NCBI RefSeq assembly: GCF_934643405.1
Contig: NZ_CAKUCL010000029.1
Location: 1-46,976 of the forward strand
Direction of reading: 5' to 3'
Length of the DNA: 46,976 nucleotides
Source: an uncultured Actinoplanes sp.
Lineage (GTDB): Bacteria > Actinomycetota > Actinomycetes > Mycobacteriales > Micromonosporaceae
Numbering within the stretch: position 1 is the first letter of the stretch; every line of letters starts with the position of its first letter. Under the pieces are notes generated by a model. The model worked only from the letters and a program-made list of their open reading frames with translations. It was not told the origin of the DNA and did no database searches. The translations under genes and the position numbers were made by a program. This document shows positions 25,000-33,545 of the stretch, one piece after another.

Positions 25000-25941
25000 C
25001 GCCTTGGTGATGTTCCACTCGGCCAGGTCGAGCATCCACTGCCGGTCGGGGAAGTCGGTGTCGGCGATCCGCAGCGGACCCTCGATCAGCGCGATCACCT
25101 GCGCGTAGCGATAGAGTTCCAGCCTCGCCGGATCAAGATCAACGGCATTCAGGCTTGCGTACGCGTCCCGGAAGCGCATCCGCAGCCAGGCGTGCTCCCA
25201 TTCGACGTCGAAGTACGTCAGGCCCTCGATGTCGATGAGGACGGGCTCGCCGGCGCGGCTCACCAGCACGTGATCCGGCCCGAGCTCGCCGTGCACCAGG
25301 ACGTAGACCTGGCGCGGCTCCACCTCGGCGCGCAGCCGCCGGAGGTGGTCCGCGATCCGGTCGTGCGCCGCGGCCAGCCGGTCGACCCGGGCCGCCGCCG
25401 CGCCGAGGTGCGCGAGCGCCCGATCCACGACGACGTCCTCGGCCGGCCGTTGCGGTGCGACCCCGGACACCAGCCGGCCGTACGTGGCGCCGGTCGTCGT
25501 GTGCATGCGGCGCAACGCCGCGCCCAGCGCGCGCAGCGGGCCGGCCGCCGCCGCGGGATCGCGTTCCATCAGCGCCTCGAGCTTGACGTCGCCGGCGTCC
25601 TCGAGCAGAGCCACGTCCGCGTCGCGATGACGGCCGAGCATCAGCAGTTCCGGCACCCGCACCCGCGCGGCGGTCAGCGCCGCGTGGTTGGCCGCGAACA
25701 GCTGCGCGCCCGAGGCGTCGGTGAACGGGTCGTCCGGCACGACGTCCGAGGCCGGCCAGTAGTTCTCGTCGTCCGCCCAGGAATACAGGATCGTGGTGGT
25801 GCCGTCGTCGAGGCCGAGCCGGTAGACACCCTTCTTCGTGCCGCCGGTCAGCCGCCGCAACGAGACCGGCCGCCGATCCGAGCCGAACTGCGCCGCTACC
25901 AGGTCCCGTACGTCAGGCAGGCGGAGGAATTCGCGAGTCAC
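24979..25941 (-). CDS. Aminoglycoside phosphotransferase-family kinase with a variant catalytic loop
   Basis: A 320-residue APH/choline-kinase-fold protein. The nucleotide loop is LTGGTKKGVYRL. The catalytic loop reads HGELGPDH (His217-His224), where the family normally has HGDxxxxN, so catalytic Asp and metal-binding Asn are Glu and His. The metal aspartate is in VLIDIEGL (Asp237). The rest, including DVEWEHAWLRMRF, is well formed, so this looks like a conserved variant subfamily and not decay. GTG 25941 overlaps the GNAT stop as GTGA. Resistance activity should not be assumed. Confidence 0.82.
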   Translation of the reverse strand: MTREFLRLPDVRDLVAAQFGSDRRPVSLRRLTGGTKKGVYRLGLDDGTTTILYSWADDENYWPASDVVPDDPFTDASGAQLFAANHAALTAARVRVPELLMLGRHRDADVALLEDAGDVKLEALMERDPAAAAGPLRALGAALRRMHTTTGATYGRLVSGVAPQRPAEDVVVDRALAHLGAAAARVDRLAAAHDRIADHLRRLRAEVEPRQVYVLVHGELGPDHVLVSRAGEPVLIDIEGLTYFDVEWEHAWLRMRFRDAYASLNAVDLDPARLELYRYAQVIALIEGPLRIADTDFPDRQWMLDLAEWNITKALNPAQH

Positions 25942-26339
25942 GGCAGCGCCTTGGAGCACAGGACGTCGGGACAGGGCAGGTAGCCGAGCGCCTGCCAGAA
26001 CGCGAGCCCGTCGGCGTTGTCCGGCAGCACGAGCAGATTGACGCGCGGGCAGCCGATGGCGACGAAGCGCTTCTCGAGTTCGGCCACCAGACGGCTGGCC
26101 AGTCCCCGGCGGCGGTGCGACGGATGCACGGCGAGCCGCAGGATCCAGCCACGCCGTCCGTCGTAGGTCCCCATGACGACGCCCACCGCGGGAGTGCCCG
26201 CGACCAGGAACAACTGCGGATCGCGTTGCAGCTTCAGCGCGAGCTCGGCACGGGGAACGACCTCGCGGGCCGCCGCGGCCCACACGGCCGCGACGGCATC
26301 GTAGTCACTCCACTGGAATGCGCGTATCTCCTCCGGCAC
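25938..26339 (-). CDS. GNAT-family N-acetyltransferase
   Basis: A 133-residue GNAT. Motif A, binding acetyl-CoA, is ILRLAVHPSHRRRGLASRLV, and motif B is seen in NADGLAFWQALGY. I use GTG 26339, 4 nt after the stop of the upstream lipoprotein gene; ATG 26366 would overlap that gene by 23 nt. It forms a run with the lipoprotein and the kinase-like gene. The substrate is unknown. Confidence 0.85.
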   Translation of the reverse strand: MPEEIRAFQWSDYDAVAAVWAAAAREVVPRAELALKLQRDPQLFLVAGTPAVGVVMGTYDGRRGWILRLAVHPSHRRRGLASRLVAELEKRFVAIGCPRVNLLVLPDNADGLAFWQALGYLPCPDVLCSKALP

Positions 26340-26343
26340 CGGG

Positions 26344-27309
26344 TCAGGGTAGCAACGAGGCGACATCCGGCTTCTGGCTGAGCAATCCGTCGGCCACGGC
26401 CAGATCGGCCAGCGTCTCCACCGATGCGCGGTTCACCTCGGCGGGGAACTTCGGCAGCACGAGCGCGTCGCGCACCTCCGGCGGGATCTTCGTGTACGTG
26501 CCGAGCACCTGCCGCACCTCGTCGGGGTGCGCGTCCGCATAGGCGAGGGATTCCTTCATCGCGTCGGTGAACCGCCGGACCAGGTCGGGGTTCGACGAGA
26601 GCAGTTTCTGCGAGGTGAAGTACATGGCCACCGTGAGGTCCGGCGCCGCGTCGACATAGCTCGACGCGATTTTGCGGGCCCCGGCCGCGATCGCCGCCTG
26701 CTGGAACGGCTCGACCACGAAGATGGCGTCGACCCGCCCGGCCTGCAACGCCGGCACCTGGTCCGGGAACGCGAGCTCGGTGAACTTCACCGCCTTCGCG
26801 TCGCCGCCGTCCTTCTTGACCGACGCCTTCACCGTGGTCTCGACGATGTTCTTCAACGTGTTCGCCGCGGCCGTCCGGCCGGCCAGATCCTTCGGCGACT
26901 TGATCGGGCTGTCCGCCTTGACGAACAGTCCGGCGAAGTCCTTGCCGTCCACGCCGGTCGAGTTGTTGCCGTTCGACACCACTTTCACCGGCACGTTCTG
27001 CTGCTTGCCGAGCAGCAGCGAGATGGTGTTGCTGAAGCCGAACTGGTACTGCCCGCTCAGGACGGCCGGCACGATGGCCGCGCCGCCCTGAGCGGTCGTC
27101 AAGGTGAGCTCGATGTTGCGTTTGGTGAAGAAGCCCTTCTCCTTGCCGAGGTAGATCGGGGCGACGTCCACGATGGCGATGACGCCGGTGTTCACCTTGT
27201 CGGTCTTGCTGCCGCCCGCCGGCGCGGCGTCGTTATCGGAGCTGCTGCAGGCGGCGGTGATCACGAGGGCCGCCGCGGCGAGGATCGCAACTAAGGGGGA
27301 GCGTCGCAT
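26344..27309 (-). CDS. ABC-type substrate-binding lipoprotein (NMT1/SsuA-like)
   Basis: A 321-residue periplasmic-binding protein of the nitrate/sulfonate/taurine or pyrimidine precursor type. A basic N-terminus and hydrophobic run end at lipid-anchor Cys21 in ITAACSSS. The family pattern follows: VDVAPIYLGKEKGFFTKRNI, GQYQFGFSNTISLLLGKQ, then a domain with AGRVDAIFVVEPFQQAAI. ATG 27309 has GGAG 6 nt upstream. No permease or ATPase gene is adjacent, so it is an orphan that must recruit a transporter encoded elsewhere. A clear promoter lies upstream. Confidence 0.9.
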   Translation of the reverse strand: MRRSPLVAILAAAALVITAACSSSDNDAAPAGGSKTDKVNTGVIAIVDVAPIYLGKEKGFFTKRNIELTLTTAQGGAAIVPAVLSGQYQFGFSNTISLLLGKQQNVPVKVVSNGNNSTGVDGKDFAGLFVKADSPIKSPKDLAGRTAAANTLKNIVETTVKASVKKDGGDAKAVKFTELAFPDQVPALQAGRVDAIFVVEPFQQAAIAAGARKIASSYVDAAPDLTVAMYFTSQKLLSSNPDLVRRFTDAMKESLAYADAHPDEVRQVLGTYTKIPPEVRDALVLPKFPAEVNRASVETLADLAVADGLLSQKPDVASLLP

Positions 27310-27343
27310 CGAAACTCCATCCACAAGGGGAAATTCTCACCGC

Positions 27344-27372
27344 AACCTAGGTGCCGCCCGCACGATCGTCAA
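27344..27372 (-). promoter_or_regulatory. Housekeeping-type promoter of the lipoprotein operon
   Basis: On the minus strand TTGACG (27372-27367) and TAGGTT (27349-27344) are separated by exactly 17 nt, close to the sigma-70 consensus. This would give a leader of about 28 nt before ATG 27309. Confidence 0.65.
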
Positions 27373-27375
27373 TGG

Positions 27376-28968
27376 CTACGAGGCCCAGTCGATCTGTGGT
27401 GATCGATAGAAGTTCACGCCTTGACGAACCCACCGCGGGCCGTAGGCGCCGATCCGGGCCCGGAACGACTCCCAGTCGTGCGTATGGGACCAGCCCAGCT
27501 CGGCGATCGCGGCGAGCCGCGGGAACGCCATGAACTCGATGTCGTCCAGGTTGCGCAGCGTTTCCGACCACAGTGGAGCCTCGACGCCGAGGACGGCGCT
27601 CTCCGGTACTCCCGGCACGTGGGTTCCCGGGTCCCAGTCGTACGCCGTACGCACCTCGATGAGTGCCGCCCAGTCCTGCCCCAGCGGCGTGTTCTCGTCG
27701 TACTTCATGTCCAGGTACGCCTTGTTGGCCGGCGACATCACCACCTTGGTGCCGCGGGCGACGGCCGCGACCAGGTCCGGGTTCGTGGGATCGGTGCCCC
27801 AGAACTGCGCCACCGCGTCACTCGCGGCGGGCGCCCGCGCGATCTCGTTCCAGCCGTACGCCGTTTTGCCGTACTTCTTGACGATCGGCAGGACCCGCTG
27901 TTCGAACGTCAGGTAGTCGGCCGGCGTGGTGGCGTGGGCCTCGTCGCCGCCGATGTGGATGTACGGGCCGGGGGTCATCGCGGCCAGCTCGCGGATCACG
28001 TCGTCGACGAAGCGGTAGGTGATCTCCTTGCCGATGCACAGCGAGCTGTACCCGACCTCGGTGTCGGTGCGCGGCGGCGGCGCGACCCCGTCGCAGGTCA
28101 GCTCCGGGTAGGCCACCTGGGCCGCGTTCACGTGACCCGGCATGTCGATCTCCGGGATGATCGTCACGTACCGGTCGGCGGCGTACGTGACCAGGTCGCG
28201 GTACTGCGCCTTGGTCAGGTACCCGCCGCCCACGCCGTCGACCCCGGTGCCCGGCGCGCCGCCGACCGTGGTGAGCCTGGGCCACGAGTCGATCTGGATG
28301 CGCCAGCCCTGGTCGTCGGACAGGTGCAGATGCAGGTAGTTGATCTTGAAGCGGACCATCTCGTCGATGTACCGCTTGACCTCGGCCGGCGTGTGGAAGT
28401 GCCGCGCCACGTCGAGCATCGCGCCGCGGAAGCCGAACCGCGGGTGGTCGACGATCTCGCCGCCCGGCACGGTCCAGCGGGCGTGCTGCGGGCGGGTCGC
28501 GTCGATCGCGGCGGGCAGCAGCTGGCGCAGGGTCTGGACGCCGGCGAACAGGCCCTGGTTGGTGTTGGCCCGGATGGTGACGCCGGAGCGCTGCACGCTG
28601 AGCCGGTAACCCTGCGTGCCGAGCTGCCCGCCGGCGTGACCCGGGGTGAGGCTGATGGCCGACGCGCCGCGCGGAGCCGTGCGGACGATCGGGAGCCGGT
28701 AACCGGTGGCCGGCCGCAGCGCTTCGGCGAGGCGGTCGGCCACCGTGCGCGCCGACGAGGGCGCCTGGATGACCGTGTGCGAGTCGAGCCGGAAGGCGGT
28801 GTCGCGCGGGTGCACCTCGGCCGGCGCCGGCACGACGCTGCCGAGGGCCACCGCGGTGTGGGCCGCCTCGGCCGGCGCCGCGACGCCGACCAGCGGCAGG
28901 GCGCCGGCCAGCAGGACGGCGAAGCGAGCCTTCAGCCCGCCGGTGAGCGGTTGGACAGGTTTACGCAT
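27376..28968 (-). CDS. Secreted beta-N-acetylhexosaminidase, GH20
   Basis: A 530-residue enzyme that removes terminal GlcNAc (or GalNAc), mostly from chitin oligomers. A signal peptide (FAVLLAGALPLVGVAAPAEA) is followed by the GH20 N-terminal alpha/beta domain and the barrel, starting FRGAMLDVARHFHTPAEVKR. The catalytic pair is Asp342-Glu343 in IHIGGDEAHA. LSDDQGWRIQIDSWP and the tryptophan-rich C-terminus (VLGVEAPLWSETL) line the substrate pocket. ATG 28968 has no ribosome site; TATGTA at 28984-28979 suggests a very short leader. A perfect dyad lies just upstream. Confidence 0.95.
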   Translation of the reverse strand: MRKPVQPLTGGLKARFAVLLAGALPLVGVAAPAEAAHTAVALGSVVPAPAEVHPRDTAFRLDSHTVIQAPSSARTVADRLAEALRPATGYRLPIVRTAPRGASAISLTPGHAGGQLGTQGYRLSVQRSGVTIRANTNQGLFAGVQTLRQLLPAAIDATRPQHARWTVPGGEIVDHPRFGFRGAMLDVARHFHTPAEVKRYIDEMVRFKINYLHLHLSDDQGWRIQIDSWPRLTTVGGAPGTGVDGVGGGYLTKAQYRDLVTYAADRYVTIIPEIDMPGHVNAAQVAYPELTCDGVAPPPRTDTEVGYSSLCIGKEITYRFVDDVIRELAAMTPGPYIHIGGDEAHATTPADYLTFEQRVLPIVKKYGKTAYGWNEIARAPAASDAVAQFWGTDPTNPDLVAAVARGTKVVMSPANKAYLDMKYDENTPLGQDWAALIEVRTAYDWDPGTHVPGVPESAVLGVEAPLWSETLRNLDDIEFMAFPRLAAIAELGWSHTHDWESFRARIGAYGPRWVRQGVNFYRSPQIDWAS

Positions 28969-28986
28969 TGCCCGACGCTACATACG

Positions 28987-29004
28987 TTCACATCGATCTG
29001 TGAA
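28987..29004. promoter_or_regulatory. Operator-like dyad before the hexosaminidase
   Basis: TTCACA-N6-TGTGAA is a perfect 6-bp dyad. It ends 2 nt upstream of the presumed -10 (TATGTA), so a bound repressor would block transcription. The half-site order is the reverse of the CRP site, and it is not the DasR consensus. Confidence 0.5.
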
Positions 29005-29013
29005 GACACCTTC

Positions 29014-30027
29014 CTATCGCGATCTCAAATAGTCCCGCCCGGCGGTGCGGAGACGATCATGAATGCCCTCGTACGGCGTGGACCCGCCCAGATACCGCTT
29101 GTCCACCTTGGCCAGGACCGTGTAGTTCGGGTCGCACACGTTGCCGACCGGCGCCTCACCGGCCTGGCTGATCAGCTGGTAAGCGTCCAGGACGTCCAGC
29201 CCGGCCAGGTCCGCCGTCCAGGTGACCAGGTCGTGCTGGCTCATCCGGTACGCGTCCTCCAGCGGGCGCGCCGACCCCGCCGACATGAGCGCCGCGTCGG
29301 TCTCGAAGCGTGGCGTCGGGGTCGTCACCCCCTTGATCACGTCGACGATCACGACCGTGTTCATCGCCGCCTCCACGCCGGTGCCGCAGACCTCGCCGTC
29401 GCCCTGCCGGCAGTGCCCGTCACCCAGCGCGAACAGCGCTCCCGGCGCGTTGACCCCGAAGTACGCGGTCACCCCCGCCCTCAGCTCCGGGCTGTCCATG
29501 TTGCCGCCGTGCACGTCCGGGACGATCGTCATGCGGCTCTCGAACGCGCCGGGCGCGACCCCGGCCGTACCGTGCATGGGGTCGAGAGGCAACTCCACGC
29601 TGTAGTCGCCGCGCCGGGCGTGATAGCGCACGGTGCCCGCGGCGACGTCCACGTCGTAGCGCCAGACCAGCTCGTCCAGCGGTGGATGCAGCGTGGCCGT
29701 GGTATGCGTGCCGGTCAGCGCACCGAAGTGCGGGAACGTCGAGGAGACCGCCCAGTCCCGGGCCGGCACGATCTCCACGAAGTGGACCGCCAGGGTGTCC
29801 CCGGGTTCGGCGCCGTCGATGTGGATCGGGCCGGTGACCGGGTTCAGGTACGGGAACTCGCAGACCACCGACGGCAGGTCGTCGACGGTGCGCACCCGGC
29901 CGCCGAAGCAGTCCTCGGTGTACAGCTCGAGGATCGTGCCCGGCTTCACCGTGCGTGCCGGTTCCCGGCCACCGAACGTGTAGGACAGCTCGTCGGCGGT
30001 GGGACGGTACGTGACGACCTCGGTCAT
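29014..30027 (-). CDS. Acetamidase/formamidase
   Basis: A 337-residue amidase of the FmdA/AmdA family, hydrolysing formamide or short amides to the acid and ammonia. Markers are GPIHIDGAEPGDTLAVHFVE, PHFGALTGTHTTATLHPP, and HGGNMDSPELRAGVT followed by LGDGHCRQGDGEVCGTGVEA. GAGGAGAACGC precedes ATG 30027, which overlaps the permease stop as ATGA. It very likely works on what the permease imports. The true end is TAG at 29014. Confidence 0.92.
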   Translation of the reverse strand: MTEVVTYRPTADELSYTFGGREPARTVKPGTILELYTEDCFGGRVRTVDDLPSVVCEFPYLNPVTGPIHIDGAEPGDTLAVHFVEIVPARDWAVSSTFPHFGALTGTHTTATLHPPLDELVWRYDVDVAAGTVRYHARRGDYSVELPLDPMHGTAGVAPGAFESRMTIVPDVHGGNMDSPELRAGVTAYFGVNAPGALFALGDGHCRQGDGEVCGTGVEAAMNTVVIVDVIKGVTTPTPRFETDAALMSAGSARPLEDAYRMSQHDLVTWTADLAGLDVLDAYQLISQAGEAPVGNVCDPNYTVLAKVDKRYLGGSTPYEGIHDRLRTAGRDYLRSR

Positions 30028-31439
30028 GCGTTCTCCTCGGTTTTCGCCTGGCTGAGACCGGCGAGGTCGGGGCGGCGCCCGGTGACGTAGAACGTGATCA
30101 GCACCAGCACGCCGATGCCGAGCCACACGAACCCGAGCACCTGAGCGGCGATGTTCGCGTTGATCACCACATAGAGCAGGATCAGGAACCCGATCACCGG
30201 CACCACCAGATGCTTGAGCCAGTCCCGGCTGTGGTTGCGCACCACGTAGTGCACCACGACGGCGACGTGCAGGGCCAGGAACGCGGTCATCGCGCCGAAG
30301 TTCACCAGCGTGGACAGCAGCGAGATGCCGTCGTCGCGGGTCGCCATGTAGAGGCCCAGCGCCAGTGACACGGCGGCGACCAGCAGCGTCGCGTTGGCCG
30401 GCACCCGGTGACGCTCGTTGATCCGGCTCAGGAATCTCGGCATCTGGCGGTCGCGGGCCATGGCGTACAGCAACCGGCTGGTCGCCGCCTGGGCGACCAG
30501 GGAGTTGGCGAAACCCCAGGCGATGGCCGTGGCGAGCGCGGTGAGGCTGGCCAGCCAGCCGCCGCCGGCCACCCGCGCGGCGTCGTAGAAGGCGGTGCCC
30601 TCCGGATCGCCGTTGGCCAGCAGCCCCGGCGCGTCCGGCACCAGCAGCGCGGCCACCCAGGTCTGCACCACGAACAGCGTGCCGGCCAGCAGCAGCGCGG
30701 CGACCATGGCGCGGCCGATCTGCCGGGCCTCCTCGCGGCTCTCCTCGGCCAGCATCGAGATGCCGTCGAAGCCGAGGAACGACAGCACCGCGATGGACAC
30801 CGCGCCGAAGACGACCGACCAGGAGAAGGTGTCGGCGTTGTAGAGCGGGCTGAAGTTGAAGCCGGCGCCCTTGCCGTTCGCCAGCGCCACGATGCCGACC
30901 ACCAGGAAGATCGCCAGGATGATCAGCTCGGCGACCAGCATGAACCGGTTGACCCGGGCGGTCATCTGGATGCCCAGGTAGTTCACGACGGTGTTGAGCA
31001 GGACGAAGGCGACCAGCCACAGCCAGACCGGGATGCCCGGCACGAGCGAGTGCATGGCCACGCTGGCGACCAGGTAGAGCAGGCCGGGGACCAGCACGTA
31101 GTCGAGCAGGATGACCCAGCCGGCCAGGAACCCGACCGGCGGCGCGATGCCGCGGCCGGCGTAGCTGTAGACCGAGCCGGCCATGGGGAAGGCGCGGACC
31201 ATCTGGGCGTAGGACAGCGCGGTGAACATCATCGCCACCATGCCGATCACGTAGGCGAGGGCGACCATGCCGCCGGAGCCGTTGAAGACGCTGCCGAAGA
31301 TCCCGAACGGGGCGATCGGCACCATGAAGATGAGTCCGTAGATCAGTAGATCGGTGAAGCTCAACGACCGGCTGAGCTCCTGCCGGTAGCCATATTTCTC
31401 AAGATCAGAGGGAGTCGTTTCCGGGGATCGGTGTGTCAT
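30024..31439 (-). CDS. APC-superfamily amino acid/amide permease
   Basis: A 471-residue transporter with about 12 membrane helices. The first helix region SFTDLLIYGLIFMVPIAPFG and the conserved AGRGIAPPVGFLAGWVILLD are typical of APC permeases; EESREEARQIGRAMVAALL is the cytoplasmic loop. AAGGAGG precedes ATG 31439. Coupling to the formamidase suggests it imports an amide or an amino-acid derivative that yields one; that is inference. Confidence 0.9.
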   Translation of the reverse strand: MTHRSPETTPSDLEKYGYRQELSRSLSFTDLLIYGLIFMVPIAPFGIFGSVFNGSGGMVALAYVIGMVAMMFTALSYAQMVRAFPMAGSVYSYAGRGIAPPVGFLAGWVILLDYVLVPGLLYLVASVAMHSLVPGIPVWLWLVAFVLLNTVVNYLGIQMTARVNRFMLVAELIILAIFLVVGIVALANGKGAGFNFSPLYNADTFSWSVVFGAVSIAVLSFLGFDGISMLAEESREEARQIGRAMVAALLLAGTLFVVQTWVAALLVPDAPGLLANGDPEGTAFYDAARVAGGGWLASLTALATAIAWGFANSLVAQAATSRLLYAMARDRQMPRFLSRINERHRVPANATLLVAAVSLALGLYMATRDDGISLLSTLVNFGAMTAFLALHVAVVVHYVVRNHSRDWLKHLVVPVIGFLILLYVVINANIAAQVLGFVWLGIGVLVLITFYVTGRRPDLAGLSQAKTEENA

Positions 31440-31529
31440 CGCGCGGCCTCCTTGATGCCTGACGCCGCACGCTAATCGAACATCGTGAATCACAAAAGCT
31501 TTCCGTACGGGGCGGGTTGTGGCCAGCTT

Positions 31530-32003
31530 TCCGCCGCTGGGACGGTGGGGGCCGGGGTGCCAATCACTGCTGGTGGAGCGTTTCCCCGCGGCGAGCGGGC
31601 ACCCCCGGCACCTCCGCGCGCCGGACCGCAGGCATGGGGCGCATCGGCGCTGGCGCTGGACGACCGGGTGGTGGACGTGCTGCCTGGTCAAAGGGTTCCT
31701 GCGGTGCCGTTCACCGACCCGGAGGGCACCCGGCACGCCTACGACAACGCGACCACGTACGTCCTGGCCCGGATGGTGGAACACGTCACCGGCCGCGGCC
31801 TGCCGGAACTGCTCGACGACCGCCTGTTCGCGCCGATGGGCGTCGACCACGCCGAGTGGGACGTCGTCACCACCCCGCACCGGGTCCGGCTGCACATCGA
31901 CGACGGCCGGGCGACAGCCACCTGGAGCACCGTCCCGCCGACCGGCCCCGACCCGGTGCTGCACCTGCGTGCCCCGCTGATGACCCGCCCCGACGTGGCC
32001 TGA
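31530..32003 (+). pseudogene. Shredded serine hydrolase (beta-lactamase/penicillin-binding fold)
   Basis: Recognisable pieces lie in different frames. One frame has SLLVER; another has LALDDRVVDVLP, which directly precedes the active-site region in this family; then a switch to LVKGFLR; then PFTDPEGTRHAYDNATTYVL and LLDDRLFAPMGVDHAEWD. The SxxK region and the C-terminal KTG region are missing. One G added near 31703 would join LVKGFLR to PFTDPE. The tail from PHRVRLHIDDG to TGA 32003 is abruptly joined. Several deletions make this non-functional. The last in-frame piece might be annotated as a small CDS from 31485. Confidence 0.7.
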
Positions 32004-32069
32004 CCCGAAGCAGCGCGCGGTCCCAGCGCAAGAGAGCCGTACCGGGATGCGGTGCGTCAGGATAGGGCC

Positions 32070-32534
32070 ATGGCCGAGATGAATGAAGGACTCGCCGCCC
32101 TCGTGCGCAGCCGCGCGGACGCCGCCGCGGCTCTGATTCGCGGCGACATCCGGGGATACCTGGCGCTCACGCCGCATGCCGACGACTACACGCTGATGCC
32201 TCCGAACGGCGGCCCCGTGCGCGCGGACGAAGAGGCCTCCGACGAGGCGATCGCCGCGCTGGAGGAGTGGTTCCAGGGCGGTGAGCTGCACGAGCTCGAC
32301 GTCGTGCAGGCGCACACCTCCGGTGATCTCGCCGTGCTCGTGCTGATCGAGCGGCAGCACGGCCGGGTCGGTGGGTTCCCCGACCAGGACTGGTCGTTGC
32401 GGGTGACCGAGGTCTTCCGGCGGGAGGGCGGCCAGTGGCAGCTGCTGCACCGCCACGCCGACCCGTTGACGCATGCGATCGGCTATGACCTGACCGCCGC
32501 GCTGGCTCGCGGCGACGCGGAGGCGGCCGGCTGA
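32070..32534 (+). CDS. NTF2-like (SnoaL/DUF4440) protein
   Basis: A 154-residue protein of the cone-shaped NTF2 fold. It has the helix-rich start DAAAALIRGDIRGYLALTPH, the strand LAVLVLIERQHGRVGG, and the closing strands SLRVTEVFRREGGQWQLLHR. Such proteins are small hydrolases, isomerases or ligand-binding proteins. ATG 32070 is chosen over 32052 because homology begins there. The context gives no substrate. Confidence 0.82.
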   Translation: MAEMNEGLAALVRSRADAAAALIRGDIRGYLALTPHADDYTLMPPNGGPVRADEEASDEAIAALEEWFQGGELHELDVVQAHTSGDLAVLVLIERQHGRVGGFPDQDWSLRVTEVFRREGGQWQLLHRHADPLTHAIGYDLTAALARGDAEAAG

Positions 32535-32585
32535 AACCTGCCGGCTGCTGGGGAAGATGTCGCCGGCGGATGAGGGGGACTGGAG

Positions 32586-33527
32586 ATGGAGTGGACGCCG
32601 CCGATGCTGGCCACCTTGACCGACGCGCGGTTCGACGACCCGGCATGGATTTTCGAGCGCAAGTTCGACGGCATCCGGTGCCTGGCCGTGCGCGACGCGA
32701 ACGGGGGAGTGCGGCTGCTGTCGCGCAATCAGCAGTCGATGACCGCGACCTATCCGGAGGTCGCCGACGACGTGGCTCGGCAGAGCCGGTCGATGGTGCT
32801 CGACGGCGAGGTGGTCGCGTTCGCCGGCCGGCGGACCAGCTTCGAGCGTCTGCAGCAGCGCAGCGGCATCCACGACGAGACCGCGGCGCGCGCGGCCGGC
32901 GTCCGGGTGACGTACTGCGTGTTCGACCTGCTCGAGCTCGACGGCGAGGACCTGCGCGACCGGCCGCTGCGGGAACGCAAGCGCCTGCTGCGCGACGCGG
33001 TCACCTGGGGCGGTTCGCTGCGCTGGACCGTGCACCGCAACGGCGTCGGCATCGCCACGTACGAGGCCGCCTGCCGCCGCGGCGACGAGGGCGTCATCGC
33101 CAAGCGGGCCGACGGACCGTACGTGGCGGGCCGCTCGAAGGACTGGCTGAAGTTCAAGTGCGTGCACGGCCAGGAGTTCGTCGTCGGCGGCTTCACCGAC
33201 CCGGCCGGCTCGCGGGTGGGTTTCGGGGCGCTGCTGCTCGGCTACTACGACGGCGATCGGCTGGTCTACGCCGGCGGGGTCGGCACCGGTTTCACCACCG
33301 AGCTGCTGACCACGTTGCGCGCGCGCCTCGACGAGCTGACCGTGCCGGCGTCGCCGTTCGGCCGGGTGAAGATCCCCGAGGCGCACGCTCACTGGGTCCG
33401 GCCGGAGATCGTGGCCCAGGTGGGTTTCGCCGAGTGGACCCGCGACGGCCTGCTGCGGCAGGCACGATTCCAGGGCCTTCGCACGGACAAGGCCGCGGCC
33501 GACGTCGTACGGGAAAAGCCTGCTTGA
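32586..33527 (+). CDS. ATP-dependent DNA ligase, LigD/LigC type
   Basis: A 313-residue stand-alone ligase. The adenylation lysine is Lys26 in ERKFDGIR. The nucleotidyltransferase motifs continue with SRNQQSM, LDGEVVAF, CVFDLLELDGEDL, DEGVIAKRADG and the closing DWLKFKC. The OB domain follows with FVVGGFTDPAGSRVGFGALL. It matches the ligase module of LigD-type end-joining enzymes, but no polymerase, nuclease or Ku gene is adjacent. ATG 32586 is preceded by GGGGGACTGGAG. Confidence 0.92.
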   Translation: MEWTPPMLATLTDARFDDPAWIFERKFDGIRCLAVRDANGGVRLLSRNQQSMTATYPEVADDVARQSRSMVLDGEVVAFAGRRTSFERLQQRSGIHDETAARAAGVRVTYCVFDLLELDGEDLRDRPLRERKRLLRDAVTWGGSLRWTVHRNGVGIATYEAACRRGDEGVIAKRADGPYVAGRSKDWLKFKCVHGQEFVVGGFTDPAGSRVGFGALLLGYYDGDRLVYAGGVGTGFTTELLTTLRARLDELTVPASPFGRVKIPEAHAHWVRPEIVAQVGFAEWTRDGLLRQARFQGLRTDKAAADVVREKPA

Positions 33528-33545
33528 GCGCGTTGGCGACCCCGG

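Noticed and set aside
24979..25941. Antibiotic resistance gene call for the phosphotransferase-family protein
   Set aside because: The catalytic Asp is replaced and the protein lacks features of known resistance enzymes; the family name alone is not evidence.
27421..30090. 889-codon open frame antisense to the hexosaminidase and formamidase
   Set aside because: It has no motifs and runs across two well-supported genes and their intergenic operator.
30024..33392. Very long minus-strand frame continuing upstream of the permease start
   Set aside because: The permease begins at ATG 31439 with AAGGAGG; the extension is antisense to the NTF2-like and ligase genes.
32586..33527. Full non-homologous end-joining locus
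   Set aside because: Only the ligase module is present; there is no Ku, polymerase or nuclease gene beside it.
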